A DNA stretch of 43,693 nt. Source: Isosphaera sp. (GTDB lineage: Bacteria; Planctomycetota; Planctomycetia; Gemmatales; Gemmataceae). Where the stretch lies: positions 1 to 43,693 of the forward strand of contig PNKH01000069.1 in NCBI GenBank assembly GCA_013822345.1, written 5' to 3'. This document shows positions 7,670 to 16,241 of this stretch, piece after piece. A program made the position numbers and the translations under genes. The notes beneath the pieces were generated by a model. The model saw only the letters and a program-made list of their open reading frames with translations, was not told the origin of the DNA and ran no database searches. The number at the start of each line of letters is the position of its first letter. The stretch's first letter is position 1.

Positions 7670-8197
7670 TCAGAAGACGATCCGCGTCCGCGGGAACCGC
7701 GCCCGGGCCTCGGCCCGCTGCCGCACCGGCCCCGCCTGGTCGCGCGGCAGCCGCAGGGTCGCGAGCCGCCCCAACAGCGGGTAGGCGAGCAGCACCCGGA
7801 GCTGACGCGGCCGCAGGCTGTACACCTCGAGCCTCCCGAGCGGGGCGGCGGCGAACACCGCGTCCAGAACCGCCGGCAGGTCGTCGACGGATCTCAGCCA
7901 GGCCACGTCCACGAACCCGCGGACGAACAGCGACCCCCACTCCAGACCCGGCGCGGCCGGCAGCTCCGCCCACCACCGGTCCCCGAACTCCCGGAGCAGT
8001 ACCGACGCCCGGGTCCGCCGGGCCGCCGGGGTCGGGTACCCCGGGCACACGTCCGCCGCCTCGCACTGCAGCCGGACGAACTCCGCCCGCTCGGCCCGCC
8101 CGTTCTCGTCCAGCCAGTCGGCGTACGCCAGCCGCGGGGTGTCGTCGGCCGGGTCCTCGCACACCGCCCGGAACAGGGCGTCGCCGTCGCTGGTCAT
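7670..8197 (-). CDS. TIGR02996 (repeat-companion) domain protein
   Basis: A 175-residue protein. Residues 1-47 match the TIGR02996 'repeat-companion' domain typical of Gemmata-like planctomycetes: ALFRAVCEDPADDTPRLAYADWLDENG followed by RAEFVRLQCE. The rest (LRLPR, LRPRQLRVL, LRSVDDLPA) has the spacing of degenerate leucine-rich repeats, often found beside this domain. The function of the family is unknown. It is convergent with the protease gene (132 bp between the stops) and divergent from the ceramidase-like gene (54 bp between the starts), so the 8198-8251 gap probably holds two promoters. Confidence 0.85.
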   Translation of the reverse strand: MTSDGDALFRAVCEDPADDTPRLAYADWLDENGRAERAEFVRLQCEAADVCPGYPTPAARRTRASVLLREFGDRWWAELPAAPGLEWGSLFVRGFVDVAWLRSVDDLPAVLDAVFAAAPLGRLEVYSLRPRQLRVLLAYPLLGRLATLRLPRDQAGPVRQRAEARARFPRTRIVF

Positions 8198-8251
8198 CGC
8201 CGCGATACCCGGTACACTCGGGGCCTGCTCACACCATACCCGGAGGCCGCC

Positions 8252-9631
8252 GTGAACCCAACCCGCCGCGCCGCCCTCGCCGCCCTGGTCGCCACAGGGG
8301 GCTTACGCCCCCCGCTCGGTCGGGCCGACCCGCCGAAGCTCACGCTCTCGACGTTCCAGACCGAGATCACCCCGCCGGTCGGGCACCCGTGCATGGGCGG
8401 CGGGGTCGCCCCGGTGAAGGAAGTCCTCGACCCGCTGTTCGCCCACGGGTTCGTGCTGCGGGGCGCCGGCAAGCCGGTCGCCTTCGTCGCCCTCGACTGG
8501 TGCGAGGTCCGCAACGGGGCGTACGACCTGTTCCGGGAGAAGGTGGCGAAGGCGGTCGGCACCGACCCGGTCCGCGTCCTGCTCTGCTCCCTGCACCAGC
8601 ACGACGCCCCGATCGCCGACCTCGAAGCCCAACAACTGCTCGAGCGGGCCAAGGCGAAGGGGGCGGTCTGCGACCTCGCGTTCCTCGACAAGGCGGTCGG
8701 GCGGGTGGCGGACGCGGCGAAGGACTGCCTGAAGGACGCGAAGCCGGTCACCCACGTCGGCACCGGCGAGGCGAAGGTCGAGAAGGTGGCGTCGAACCGG
8801 CGGTGGACCGATGCGGACGGGAAGGTGCATTACAACCGCATGTCGGCGACCCGCGACCCGAAGGTCCGCGACGCCGGGGAGGGCACCATCGACCCGCTCC
8901 TGAAGACGCTCAGCTTCTGGGACGGGGACACCCCGCTGCTCGGCCTCTCCGCCTACGCCACCCACCCGATGAGCTACTACGGCAAGGGCGGCGTCACGGC
9001 CGACTTCGTCGGCCTGGCCCGCAAGCTCCGGCAGGCGGACACCCCGGGCGTCTTTCAGATGTACGCGTCCGGGTGCAGCGGGAACGTGACCGCCGGGAAG
9101 TACAACGACGGCGACCCGGCGAACCGCCCCGTCCTCGCCGACCGGGTCCGCACGGCCATGACCGCCGCGTGGAAGGCGACGAGGAGGGTGCCGGTGGGGG
9201 AGGTGGCGTTCCGGTCGGTGCCGCTGACGCTCGCCGCCCGCACCTCGGCCGGGTTCTCCGAGGCGGAGCTGGCGAAGCGGCTGGCGGACGACCCGCGGCC
9301 GTTCGGGCAGTGCCTGGCGGCGCTCGGGCTGAGCTGGCGGAAGCGGTGCGACGCCGGCCGGCCGATCGACCTGCCGGTCCTCGACCTGGGGGCGGCGGTC
9401 GTCGCCCTGCTGCCGGCCGAGAGCTACGTCGAGTTCCAGTTGGCGGCCCAGAAGCGGCGGCCGGACGCGATGGTGCTGGTGGCCGGGTACGGGGAGTGCG
9501 GGCCGGGGTACGTCCCGACGGAGCGGGCGTGGGAGGAGAAGGACGGGAACCTGAGCGACTGGTGCTGGGTCGACCCCGGGAGCGAGAAGCGGGTGGCGGA
9601 CGCGGTCGGGAAGGCGCTGGCCCGCGGGTGA
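8252..9631 (+). CDS. Exported neutral/alkaline ceramidase-like protein
   Basis: A 459-residue protein beginning with a twin-arginine-like leader (NPTRRAALAAL) and probably cut near residue 25. The mature part resembles the N-terminal domain of neutral/alkaline non-lysosomal ceramidases: TEITPPVGHPCMGGG at the N terminus, H115-Q-H117-D118 (likely zinc ligands), H238 in ATHPMSYYG, and GCSGNVTAGKYND. Characterised relatives cleave the amide of ceramides, but many planctomycete homologues have no known substrate. The GTG start follows CGGAGG at 7 nt. Residues 15-23 of the leader (TGGLRPPLG) are encoded by a copy of the dispersed palindrome arm seen at 2421-2447, with one base changed. Confidence 0.82.
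   Translation: MNPTRRAALAALVATGGLRPPLGRADPPKLTLSTFQTEITPPVGHPCMGGGVAPVKEVLDPLFAHGFVLRGAGKPVAFVALDWCEVRNGAYDLFREKVAKAVGTDPVRVLLCSLHQHDAPIADLEAQQLLERAKAKGAVCDLAFLDKAVGRVADAAKDCLKDAKPVTHVGTGEAKVEKVASNRRWTDADGKVHYNRMSATRDPKVRDAGEGTIDPLLKTLSFWDGDTPLLGLSAYATHPMSYYGKGGVTADFVGLARKLRQADTPGVFQMYASGCSGNVTAGKYNDGDPANRPVLADRVRTAMTAAWKATRRVPVGEVAFRSVPLTLAARTSAGFSEAELAKRLADDPRPFGQCLAALGLSWRKRCDAGRPIDLPVLDLGAAVVALLPAESYVEFQLAAQKRRPDAMVLVAGYGECGPGYVPTERAWEEKDGNLSDWCWVDPGSEKRVADAVGKALARG
8295..8319. repeat. REP-family arm forming part of a signal peptide
   Basis: The sequence differs from the arm at 2421-2447 by one base over about 25 (CTTACG for CTGACG). It encodes residues 15-23 of the ceramidase-like protein's export signal. 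Confidence 0.7.
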
Positions 9632-9674
9632 CGCCGTAATCTTGTGGCACAGGTCTCCTGACCTGGGGTCGTGT

Positions 9675-9748
9675 CTCGGTGCGGGAGGGCGAGGCTCCCG
9701 CCGAGCCTCCGCCCCGGCTCGGCGGGAGCCTCGCCCTCCCGCACCGAG
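9675..9748. repeat. Perfect 33-bp-stem palindrome, 8-nt loop
   Basis: Arms 9675-9707 and 9716-9748 are perfect reverse complements around an 8-nt loop (TCCGCCCC). It starts 44 nt after the stop at 9631. There is no T tract after it, so an ordinary intrinsic terminator is unlikely, although the hairpin would be very strong in RNA. Confidence 0.93.
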
Positions 9749-9830
9749 GCGCCACCGGACCGGTCGGGCTGGACACGGCCGCCGCCGGGCGGTTATCCGG
9801 TGGGTCGTCGCCCCGTCCCCCGAGGTCCGC

Positions 9831-10979
9831 ATGCCCGCCGAGCGGATGGACTTCCTGGACGTGGCCCGCGGGTCGGCCGCCCTGCTGGTCATGGTCGACC
9901 ACGGCCTGCACCAGTGCGTCCCGGGCTACCTCGACCTGTCCCGCGAGGCGGTCGTCGTCAGCCAGGCCGGGGTGCTGGTGTTCTTCCTGGTCAGCGGGTT
10001 CGTCGTCCCGATGAGCCTGGAGGCGGCCCGGTCCGGGGCGGCGTTCTGGGCCCGCCGGCTGTTCCGACTGTTCCCCGTCTACTGGCTGAGCCTCGCCCTG
10101 GCGGCCGCCTACCTGGCCGCCGGCGGGCCGCTCCCGCTCGGGGCCCCGCTGTCCGACGCCGCCACCTGGGCCGCGAACGCCGGCATGGTCCAGACGGCGG
10201 CCGGCCGGCCCCACCTGTGGGGCGTGTACTGGACCCTGCCGTACGAGTTCCTGATCTACGCCCTGTGCTGGGGGCTGTTCGCCGCCGGGCTGCTCGGCCG
10301 GGTCGGGGGCCGGACCGCGGCGGCCCTGCTGGTCGGGTACGTCCTGATCGGGGTGTGGCGGCCGCTGGTCGCGGGAAAGCCGGCGGACCTCGCCGGGCTG
10401 CGGCAGGTGGTGCTCGTCCCGGCCCTGTTCGGGTTCCTGGCGTACCGCCACCTCACCGGGCGGCTGAGCCGGTCGGCGCTGTACGCCCTGGTGGGCGGGT
10501 GGTTCGCGGCGGCCGGGCTGGTGTGGGCGGTGAACCGGGCGACGTTCCCGGCGTCCACGACCGTCGGCCAGCTGGCCCGGTTCGGGGGCCTGTGGGGGCT
10601 GGCGTTCGGGTTCTTCTTCGCGCTGGTCGAGCTGCGCCGGCGGCCGATGCCGCGGGTCCTGTGCTGGCTCGGCCGGCACTGCTACCCGGTCTACCTGCTC
10701 CACCCGTTCGTGCTGGTCCTGCTGATGCCGACCGGCTGGCCGGCGTGGGCGTTCCTGCCGTGCCTGGTGGCCGGCACCCTGCTGCTCGCGGCGGCCGCCC
10801 ACCGGTGGGTCGAGCGGCCCGGGATCGCCCTCGGGCGGCGGGTCGAGGCCCGGTCGCGGCCGCGCCCCGCGCCCCCGCCCGTCGTCCTGACCGGGACAAC
10901 CCGGGTCCCGCCGCACCGCCGGGCTACGCGACGACGACCCGCGGCTTCCGCTCCTCCGGGACCGGCGCCCGGCGGATGA
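9831..10979 (+). CDS. Acyltransferase 3 family membrane protein (OafA-like)
   Basis: A 382-residue integral membrane protein with about ten hydrophobic segments. It shows the acyltransferase-3 signature: RMDFLDVARGSAALLVMVDH with the conserved His at residue 24, FFLVSGFVV (51-59) and RLFRLFPVYW (76-85). Family members transfer acetyl or other acyl groups to surface sugars or lipids. The ATG at 9831 was chosen because the upstream in-frame stretch is encoded by a palindrome. The last 60 residues are a basic, Pro/Ala-rich tail outside the membrane domain. The gene runs 56 bp into the end of the convergent permease gene (10924). Confidence 0.88.
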   Translation: MPAERMDFLDVARGSAALLVMVDHGLHQCVPGYLDLSREAVVVSQAGVLVFFLVSGFVVPMSLEAARSGAAFWARRLFRLFPVYWLSLALAAAYLAAGGPLPLGAPLSDAATWAANAGMVQTAAGRPHLWGVYWTLPYEFLIYALCWGLFAAGLLGRVGGRTAAALLVGYVLIGVWRPLVAGKPADLAGLRQVVLVPALFGFLAYRHLTGRLSRSALYALVGGWFAAAGLVWAVNRATFPASTTVGQLARFGGLWGLAFGFFFALVELRRRPMPRVLCWLGRHCYPVYLLHPFVLVLLMPTGWPAWAFLPCLVAGTLLLAAAAHRWVERPGIALGRRVEARSRPRPAPPPVVLTGTTRVPPHRRATRRRPAASAPPGPAPGG

Positions 10980-13041
10980 GCGTGTACACCACCCACGGCA
11001 CGTTCCCGCTCCCGAACAGCACGAAGTGGAGGTTCGCGGTCACCGGGTTCTCGGCCGACCACCCGAAGTGGACCTCCGGCACCGCCCCGCCCGACGCGAC
11101 CTCCAGGGCGGCCGCGGCGAGGGCGTGCGGGACCGAGCAGCACCGGGTCAGGTGGACCACCACCCGCCCGTCCTCCCGGGCGATCCGCACCAGCGGCTTG
11201 TGGTGGAAGTCGCTCGGGTCGGCCAGTTCCGCCTCCACGAACATCACCGGCACCGACCCCGGGATCCGGTGCCGGGTCCGCACCTCGACCTCCTTCGCCC
11301 GCAGGTTCTTCTGCCCGGGGCGGACCGGCACCAGGATCGGGTAGTCGGACGCCTTCAGCCGGGCCCACTCGTGCTCGGTGACCTTGTCCGCGAAGTCGAA
11401 CCCGTGGAACCGCAGCTCGGTCGACCGCCACGCCCGGCTGACCACCGACACCGCCAGCACCAGGACGACGAACGCGGCGGCGAACGCCGCCCCGACCGGC
11501 CGGCCCCAGACCACCCACACCAGGCTCGCCGCGAACACCACGAGGGCGAGCAGGAACACCGGCGGGACGCGGAACAGCCGGTGCCACCCCTGGTCGCGGC
11601 GCCGCTGCCACAGGTCCACCGCGGCGGCGAGGGCGGCGAACCCGAACACCGCCAGCACGCCGGTCAGGTACGCCGCCCGGTGGGCGTCCACGTCCGCCCC
11701 GAAGTACGCGGTCACGGCGAACTTCAGCAGGGTGAACAGCCAGACCAGGAACCCGAGCCGGACCGACCAGTTGAACTCCATCCCGAGGCGGGCCAGGTAC
11801 GGCGGGATCCACGCGCTCAGCGTCATGGCGAAGCTCAGCCCGGCGAGGGCGAGGATCGCCACCGTGCTGAGGTCGTAGACCGTCCCGAAGGTCAGCCCGA
11901 ACGCCGACCCGAGGGCGGTGCCGCCGTTCCCGTCGGCGAGGGGGCCGCCGTGCGCCAGGTACGCCAGCGAGCGGTACTTCGCCTGCCCGTCGGTGGTGAG
12001 TGCCGCCGGCGGGATCAGCACGGTGGTGACGAGGGTCGAGGCGAGGAGGTACGCGGACATCGTCAGTGCCGCGACGAACAACACGACCCGGGTGTTGCGG
12101 ACCTGCCCGCGCGGGTTCTCGGGGGTGTCGGTCGGCTTCCCGCGGACGAGCGGCATCGCCATCAGGGCGAGTTCGAACCCGCTCAGCCCGAGGGCCAGCG
12201 CCGGGAAGAGCGGGACGCACGCGGCGGCCAGGCCCCACCCGTCGGCGACCGGCGTCGGCTCGGCCCCCGGCTTCCAGTTCCCGGCCCACACGTCGGCCCA
12301 CCACCGCTCGACCAGGTCGGGGTGTGCGGCGAGGTACGCCGCCCCGCTGCCGACGACGAACAGGGTCAGGGCGAGGTACACCGCGACGGTCAGGACCGCG
12401 AGGCGGACGAAGTTCCGGGTGTACCCCTTGAAGAACACGAGCCCGACGACGGTGCCGACGAGCAGCACGAGGAGCGTGACGACCGTCTGCCGGTTCCACG
12501 AGCCGTCGGTGGCGGCGCGGACCGACGCCGGGAGCTGCTGGCGGACGGCCTCGCCCTCGCGGGTGGCGTCGTTCAACAGGCCCTGCCACGCCGGGGCCGG
12601 GCTGTGGGTGACGTGCTCGGCCGCGGCCGCCGCGGAGAACGTCCGGGTGAACACCAGGTCGACGGCCCCGAACGACAGCAGCACGAGTAGCAGCAGCTTC
12701 CCGAACCAGCCGGGGATGACACGCTCGAGCAGGGCGGTCGACCCGCCGCCGTGCGGCGACCGGCCGGCGACGTACCAGTAGATCGGGAGGGCGAGGAACA
12801 GGGTGACGGCGGCGACGAGGACGGTGACGAGCGGGGCGAGCCGGCCGGCGGCCCCGAACGCGACCGACGGCTGGTAGGCGAGGGTGCTGAGGTAGTCGAG
12901 GCCGACGACGCACAGCACCCACGGCCACGCGGCGCGGAACGGCGTGGGGGCGGGGTCCGGGTTGTGGCGACTACTTGGGGGTTCGGAGCTGCTACTGGGA
13001 GGCTCCGACGATTCGGACGAGAGGGCTTCGCGGGCGGGCAT
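10924..13041 (-). CDS. APC-superfamily permease with a C-terminal soluble domain
   Basis: A 705-residue protein. After a Ser/Pro-rich N terminus (residues 1-35), about twelve hydrophobic helices follow, opening with PWVLCVVGLDYLSTLAYQPS, in the pattern of amino acid/polyamine/organocation transporters. Residues about 580-705 form a soluble C-terminal domain (ARLKASDYPILVPVRPGQ ... VVVHLTRCCSVPHALAAAA). A loop of about 60 residues with charged and Gln positions sits between early helices. The substrate cannot be read from sequence. The ATG at 13041 follows AGGAG. It converges with the acyltransferase gene, overlapping its 3' end by 56 bp. Confidence 0.8.
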   Translation of the reverse strand: MPAREALSSESSEPPSSSSEPPSSRHNPDPAPTPFRAAWPWVLCVVGLDYLSTLAYQPSVAFGAAGRLAPLVTVLVAAVTLFLALPIYWYVAGRSPHGGGSTALLERVIPGWFGKLLLLVLLSFGAVDLVFTRTFSAAAAAEHVTHSPAPAWQGLLNDATREGEAVRQQLPASVRAATDGSWNRQTVVTLLVLLVGTVVGLVFFKGYTRNFVRLAVLTVAVYLALTLFVVGSGAAYLAAHPDLVERWWADVWAGNWKPGAEPTPVADGWGLAAACVPLFPALALGLSGFELALMAMPLVRGKPTDTPENPRGQVRNTRVVLFVAALTMSAYLLASTLVTTVLIPPAALTTDGQAKYRSLAYLAHGGPLADGNGGTALGSAFGLTFGTVYDLSTVAILALAGLSFAMTLSAWIPPYLARLGMEFNWSVRLGFLVWLFTLLKFAVTAYFGADVDAHRAAYLTGVLAVFGFAALAAAVDLWQRRRDQGWHRLFRVPPVFLLALVVFAASLVWVVWGRPVGAAFAAAFVVLVLAVSVVSRAWRSTELRFHGFDFADKVTEHEWARLKASDYPILVPVRPGQKNLRAKEVEVRTRHRIPGSVPVMFVEAELADPSDFHHKPLVRIAREDGRVVVHLTRCCSVPHALAAAALEVASGGAVPEVHFGWSAENPVTANLHFVLFGSGNVPWVVYTLIRRAPVPEERKPRVVVA

Positions 13042-13146
13042 GTGAGGCTCCTTGCGTCGGCGCGGCGGGGCCGGCCGACGAAGGTAGTTTACCACGCCCG
13101 GGGGCGGGACCGTCCGGGATTCGCACAACCGTCGGCGGCGGTTCGG

Positions 13147-13261
13147 CCTGGACCGCGGCCGTCCCGGCCGCTGCCACCGACCCCGCCCGGCCGCTACACG
13201 GCCACACCGTTGAGGCCCCCGCGCCGGGTACGTGGAGCGGCCGGGACGGCCGCGGTCCAGG
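13147..13261. repeat. 26-bp inverted repeat spanning a 63-nt spacer
   Basis: Arms 13147-13172 and 13236-13261 are perfect reverse complements. The right arm directly abuts the stop codon of the minus-strand M20 gene (13262-13264). The long spacer separates it from the compact hairpins elsewhere in the window. Confidence 0.88.
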
Positions 13262-14701
13262 TTACTCCCCGGTCTTGCTCTTGCCCGGGTTCCGGTAGTC
13301 GAGCGGCGGCGGCTGGTCCTTCTCCAGCATCGCCGCGTACTTCCGCCCGTCCAGCCGCTTCCCGTGCTCCGCCTTCGCGTCTTTCAAGAGCTGCGGGTCG
13401 GTGAACAGGTCCCACGCCGTCGCGGCGAGCGTCCGGGCGGCCAGGTTCATCCCCTTCTTCCCGACCGTCGTCCCGCCGCACGCCACCGCCTGCCACGAGT
13501 GTCCCGGCGTCCCCGGCACCCAGCACGCGGTCGAGAACCCGGTCACCGGCACCACCCACGACACGTCCCCCACGTCCGTGCTCCCGCCGCTCGACTTGCC
13601 GGACGAGTCGAACACCTTGCCGATGTCGTCGAGGTTCGCCTTCTCCACGAACGACTCCTGCAGCCGTGCCGCGAACTTCAGCTCCTCGGCGTCGTACTTG
13701 AGGTCGTTCAGGGCGGTGAGGTTCTTCTTCGCCAGGGTGGCGAGGGTGTTGTTCGGCAGGATCTCCATCGTCCCGCCGAGGTACTGCACCTCCAGCTTCG
13801 TCTCGGTCGCCAGCGCCCCGGCCTGGGCGCACTTCAGCACCCGCGGGTAGAGCTTCTGCACCACCTCCGCCTTCGGGTGGCGGACGTAGAAGAACCCCTC
13901 CGCGAACTCCGGGACGACGTTCGCCGCCCCGCCCCCGCTGGTGACCGCGTGGTGCAGCCGGGTGCCGTCCGGGGTGTGCTCGCGCAACAGCTCGACGGCG
14001 TGCATGGTGAGCAGGAGGGCGTCGAGGGCGGACCGGCCCTTCTCCGGCGACCCGGACGCGTGGGCCGCGGTGCCGTGGAAGCGGAACTTCACCGCGATCC
14101 GGGCCAGGCAGCTCGCGTCGCCGGCGGCGTTCCGGCTGCCGGGGTGCCAGTGCAGGACGGCGTCGCAGTCGTCGAACAGCCCGGCCCGGGTCATGAACAC
14201 CTTCGCCGCCCCGCCCTCTTCCGCCGGGCACATGTAGAACCGGACCGTCCCCTTCAGCGTCCCGGCCTTGATCTGCTCCCCGACCGCCAGCGCCGCCGAC
14301 AGCGACGCGACGCCGAACAGGTGGTGCCCGCAGGCGTGGCCGTATCCGTTGCCGCCGTCGCGCGGCTTGCGGAACGGCACCGCCTCCTGCGACAGCTCCG
14401 GCAGGGCGTCGAACTCGCCCATGATGCCGATCACCGGCTTTCCGCTGCCGAACTCGGCGGTGAACGCGGTCGGGATGCCGGCGACGCCCTTCTTCACCGC
14501 GAACCCGGCCTTCTCGGCGACCTCGGCCAGCGCCGCCGCGGACTTCTTCTCCTGGTAGCCCGGCTCGGCCCACTCCCAGATCTTCAGGGCGGTCGGCCAG
14601 TGGGCGTCGGCGTGGCCGGCGGCGGCCTTGACGGCGGCGTCCTTCTGGGCGGGCGCGGCGGCGGGGGCGGCGAGGAGGACGATGAGGCTCGGGATTCGCA
14701 T
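13262..14701 (-). CDS. Secreted M20-family amidohydrolase (AbgB-like)
   Basis: A 479-residue protein with a cleavable signal peptide (MRIPSLIVLLAAPAAAPAQ) and then an M20D-type metallo-amidohydrolase. Motifs in order are GEFDALPE (D98), GHACGHH (121-127), and PAEEGGAAK (E161/E162), the usual metal ligands and general base; HASGSPEKGRSALDA belongs to the lid domain. AbgB subunits cleave p-aminobenzoyl-glutamate and relatives cleave N-acyl amino acids, so the substrate is open. Export to the periplasm is unusual, since AbgB is cytoplasmic. The ATG at 14701 defines the signal peptide. Upstream and divergent is the DUF2721 gene (111 bp). Confidence 0.88.
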   Translation of the reverse strand: MRIPSLIVLLAAPAAAPAQKDAAVKAAAGHADAHWPTALKIWEWAEPGYQEKKSAAALAEVAEKAGFAVKKGVAGIPTAFTAEFGSGKPVIGIMGEFDALPELSQEAVPFRKPRDGGNGYGHACGHHLFGVASLSAALAVGEQIKAGTLKGTVRFYMCPAEEGGAAKVFMTRAGLFDDCDAVLHWHPGSRNAAGDASCLARIAVKFRFHGTAAHASGSPEKGRSALDALLLTMHAVELLREHTPDGTRLHHAVTSGGGAANVVPEFAEGFFYVRHPKAEVVQKLYPRVLKCAQAGALATETKLEVQYLGGTMEILPNNTLATLAKKNLTALNDLKYDAEELKFAARLQESFVEKANLDDIGKVFDSSGKSSGGSTDVGDVSWVVPVTGFSTACWVPGTPGHSWQAVACGGTTVGKKGMNLAARTLAATAWDLFTDPQLLKDAKAEHGKRLDGRKYAAMLEKDQPPPLDYRNPGKSKTGE

Positions 14702-14812
14702 GGCGGGTCCGGGGTGTGGCGGGCGGACAGACGATTGTCGCCGGGGGCGGGGCGGGAGGCAACGGCGTGGCGGAAGCCAGGCCGGTCCGTATCCCGAACC
14801 GCGGAGGGGCCG

Positions 14813-15346
14813 ATGACGACGACCGGCTGGCTCGGGGCGGGGGACGAGGTTCTGGCGGCGATGATCACCCCGGCGGTGCTCATCTCCGCGTCCGGCACCC
14901 TGGTCCTGTCGACCTCGAACCGGCTCGGGCGGGTGATGGACCGGATCCGGAAGCTGGCGGCCGAGGCCGAGGGCCTGCCGCCGGACGGGGGCGGGGCGGA
15001 CGAGACGGACAAGAAGGCCCTGGTCGCGGAGCAGGTCCACTGGCTGGCCCGGCGGCTGCGGTACCTGCAGCGGGCGCTGATGACGTTCTACGCGGCGATC
15101 GGGCTGCTGGTCGGGTCGAGCCTGACGGTCGGGCTGTCGACGGCGGCGAACCAGGCCCTCGGGTGGCTCCCGGTCGGCCTCGCGCTGGCCGGGGCGGCCG
15201 GGCTGCTGGTCGGGGCCGCCCTGCTGGTGCTCGAGGTCCGGGCGGCGTTCCGCAGCACCCAGCGGGAGATCGACATCATCCGCCGGATCGTCGGCCGGCG
15301 GACGAACGGTTCGGGGAACGGCGGCAAGCCCGGGGGCGGGGGGTGA
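14813..15346 (+). CDS. DUF2721 family membrane protein
   Basis: A 177-residue protein matching the DUF2721 layout: an N-terminal hydrophobic stretch (AMITPAVLISASGTLVLSTSNRLGRVMDR), a charged helical segment (residues 40-85), two more transmembrane helices (about 92-112 and 120-145) and a charged end (RSTQREIDIIRRIV). The function of the family is unknown. GCGGAGGGG precedes the ATG. The stop lies 4 nt before the alpha/beta hydrolase start, so the two genes are likely cotranscribed. Confidence 0.83.
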   Translation: MTTTGWLGAGDEVLAAMITPAVLISASGTLVLSTSNRLGRVMDRIRKLAAEAEGLPPDGGGADETDKKALVAEQVHWLARRLRYLQRALMTFYAAIGLLVGSSLTVGLSTAANQALGWLPVGLALAGAAGLLVGAALLVLEVRAAFRSTQREIDIIRRIVGRRTNGSGNGGKPGGGG

Positions 15347-15350
15347 GCGG

Positions 15351-16241
15351 ATGGCCGACCGCGTGTTCAAGAGCCCGGAGGCCCGGGCCCGCCTGGCGGC
15401 GTGGGACGACCGGTTCCTGGCCAAGGTGACCGCCCCGGTCGAGCGCCGCGAGGTGCCGACGGCGGCCGGGACGGTGCGCGTCCTCGCGGTCGGGCCGGCG
15501 GGTCGCCCGCCGCTCGTCTGCCTGCACGGGACGCTGTCCGGGGCGGCCCACGCGGCGGCCGAGCTCGGGCCGCTCGCCGACCGGTTCCGCGTCTACCTCC
15601 CGGACCTCCCCGGGCACTCCGCCCGCGGCGCGGAGTACCGCCTGCCGCTGACCGACGCCGCCCTCGCCGGGTGGCTCGGGGAGGTGCTCGACGGCCTCGG
15701 GCTGGAGCGGGCCGACCTGTACGGCATCAGTTGGGGCGGGTTCCTCGCCCTGCGGACGGCGGTGGCGGCCCCGGCCCGGGTCCGGCGGCTCGCCCTGCTG
15801 GTCCCGGCCGGGGTGGTCGGCGGGCCGACCTGGAAGGGGATCACCCGGCTGATGCTGCCGCTCATGTGGTACCGACTGTTCCCGTCCGAGCGGCGGCTCC
15901 GCCGGTTCCTCGCCAACCTCCTGACCGTGTGGGACGACGACTGGGCGAAGTACCTGGGCGACGCGTTCCGGGACTTCGTCCTCGACCTGCGGATCCCGCC
16001 GCTGGCGACCGACGCGGAGCTGCGGGGGCTGTCGGCCCCGGTGCTGGCGGTCGGGGCGGCCGAGGACCTGTCGTTCCCGGGCGGGAAGCTGGTCGACCGG
16101 GTGAAGGGGCTGGTGCCGGGGGCGGAGACGGAACAGGTCGCCGGGAGCAAGCACCTCCCGCCGACCACCCCCGAGTTCCGCCGGTGGATGGCCGACCGGG
16201 TGACCGCGTTCCTCGGCGGCCCTACTCCTTCCCCGGGGTGA
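15351..16241 (+). CDS. Alpha/beta hydrolase
   Basis: A 296-residue protein with the alpha/beta-hydrolase order: oxyanion-hole loop LHGTL (residues 58-62), strand and turn VYLPDLPGHS (81-90), nucleophile elbow GISWGG with S127, a lid rich in Trp, Leu and Arg (about 160-205), an acidic residue in GAAEDLSFPG, and the catalytic H268 in SKHLPP. Substrates range from esters to haloalkanes and cannot be named here. No signal peptide is seen. It follows the DUF2721 gene by 4 nt and overlaps the 3' end of the convergent gene at 16222 by 20 bp. Confidence 0.88.
   Translation: MADRVFKSPEARARLAAWDDRFLAKVTAPVERREVPTAAGTVRVLAVGPAGRPPLVCLHGTLSGAAHAAAELGPLADRFRVYLPDLPGHSARGAEYRLPLTDAALAGWLGEVLDGLGLERADLYGISWGGFLALRTAVAAPARVRRLALLVPAGVVGGPTWKGITRLMLPLMWYRLFPSERRLRRFLANLLTVWDDDWAKYLGDAFRDFVLDLRIPPLATDAELRGLSAPVLAVGAAEDLSFPGGKLVDRVKGLVPGAETEQVAGSKHLPPTTPEFRRWMADRVTAFLGGPTPSPG

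Noticed and set aside
9675-9748. Ordinary Rho-independent terminator
   Set aside because: The stem is far longer than typical and no T tract follows on either strand. It was therefore kept as a repeat with a possible role at mRNA ends.
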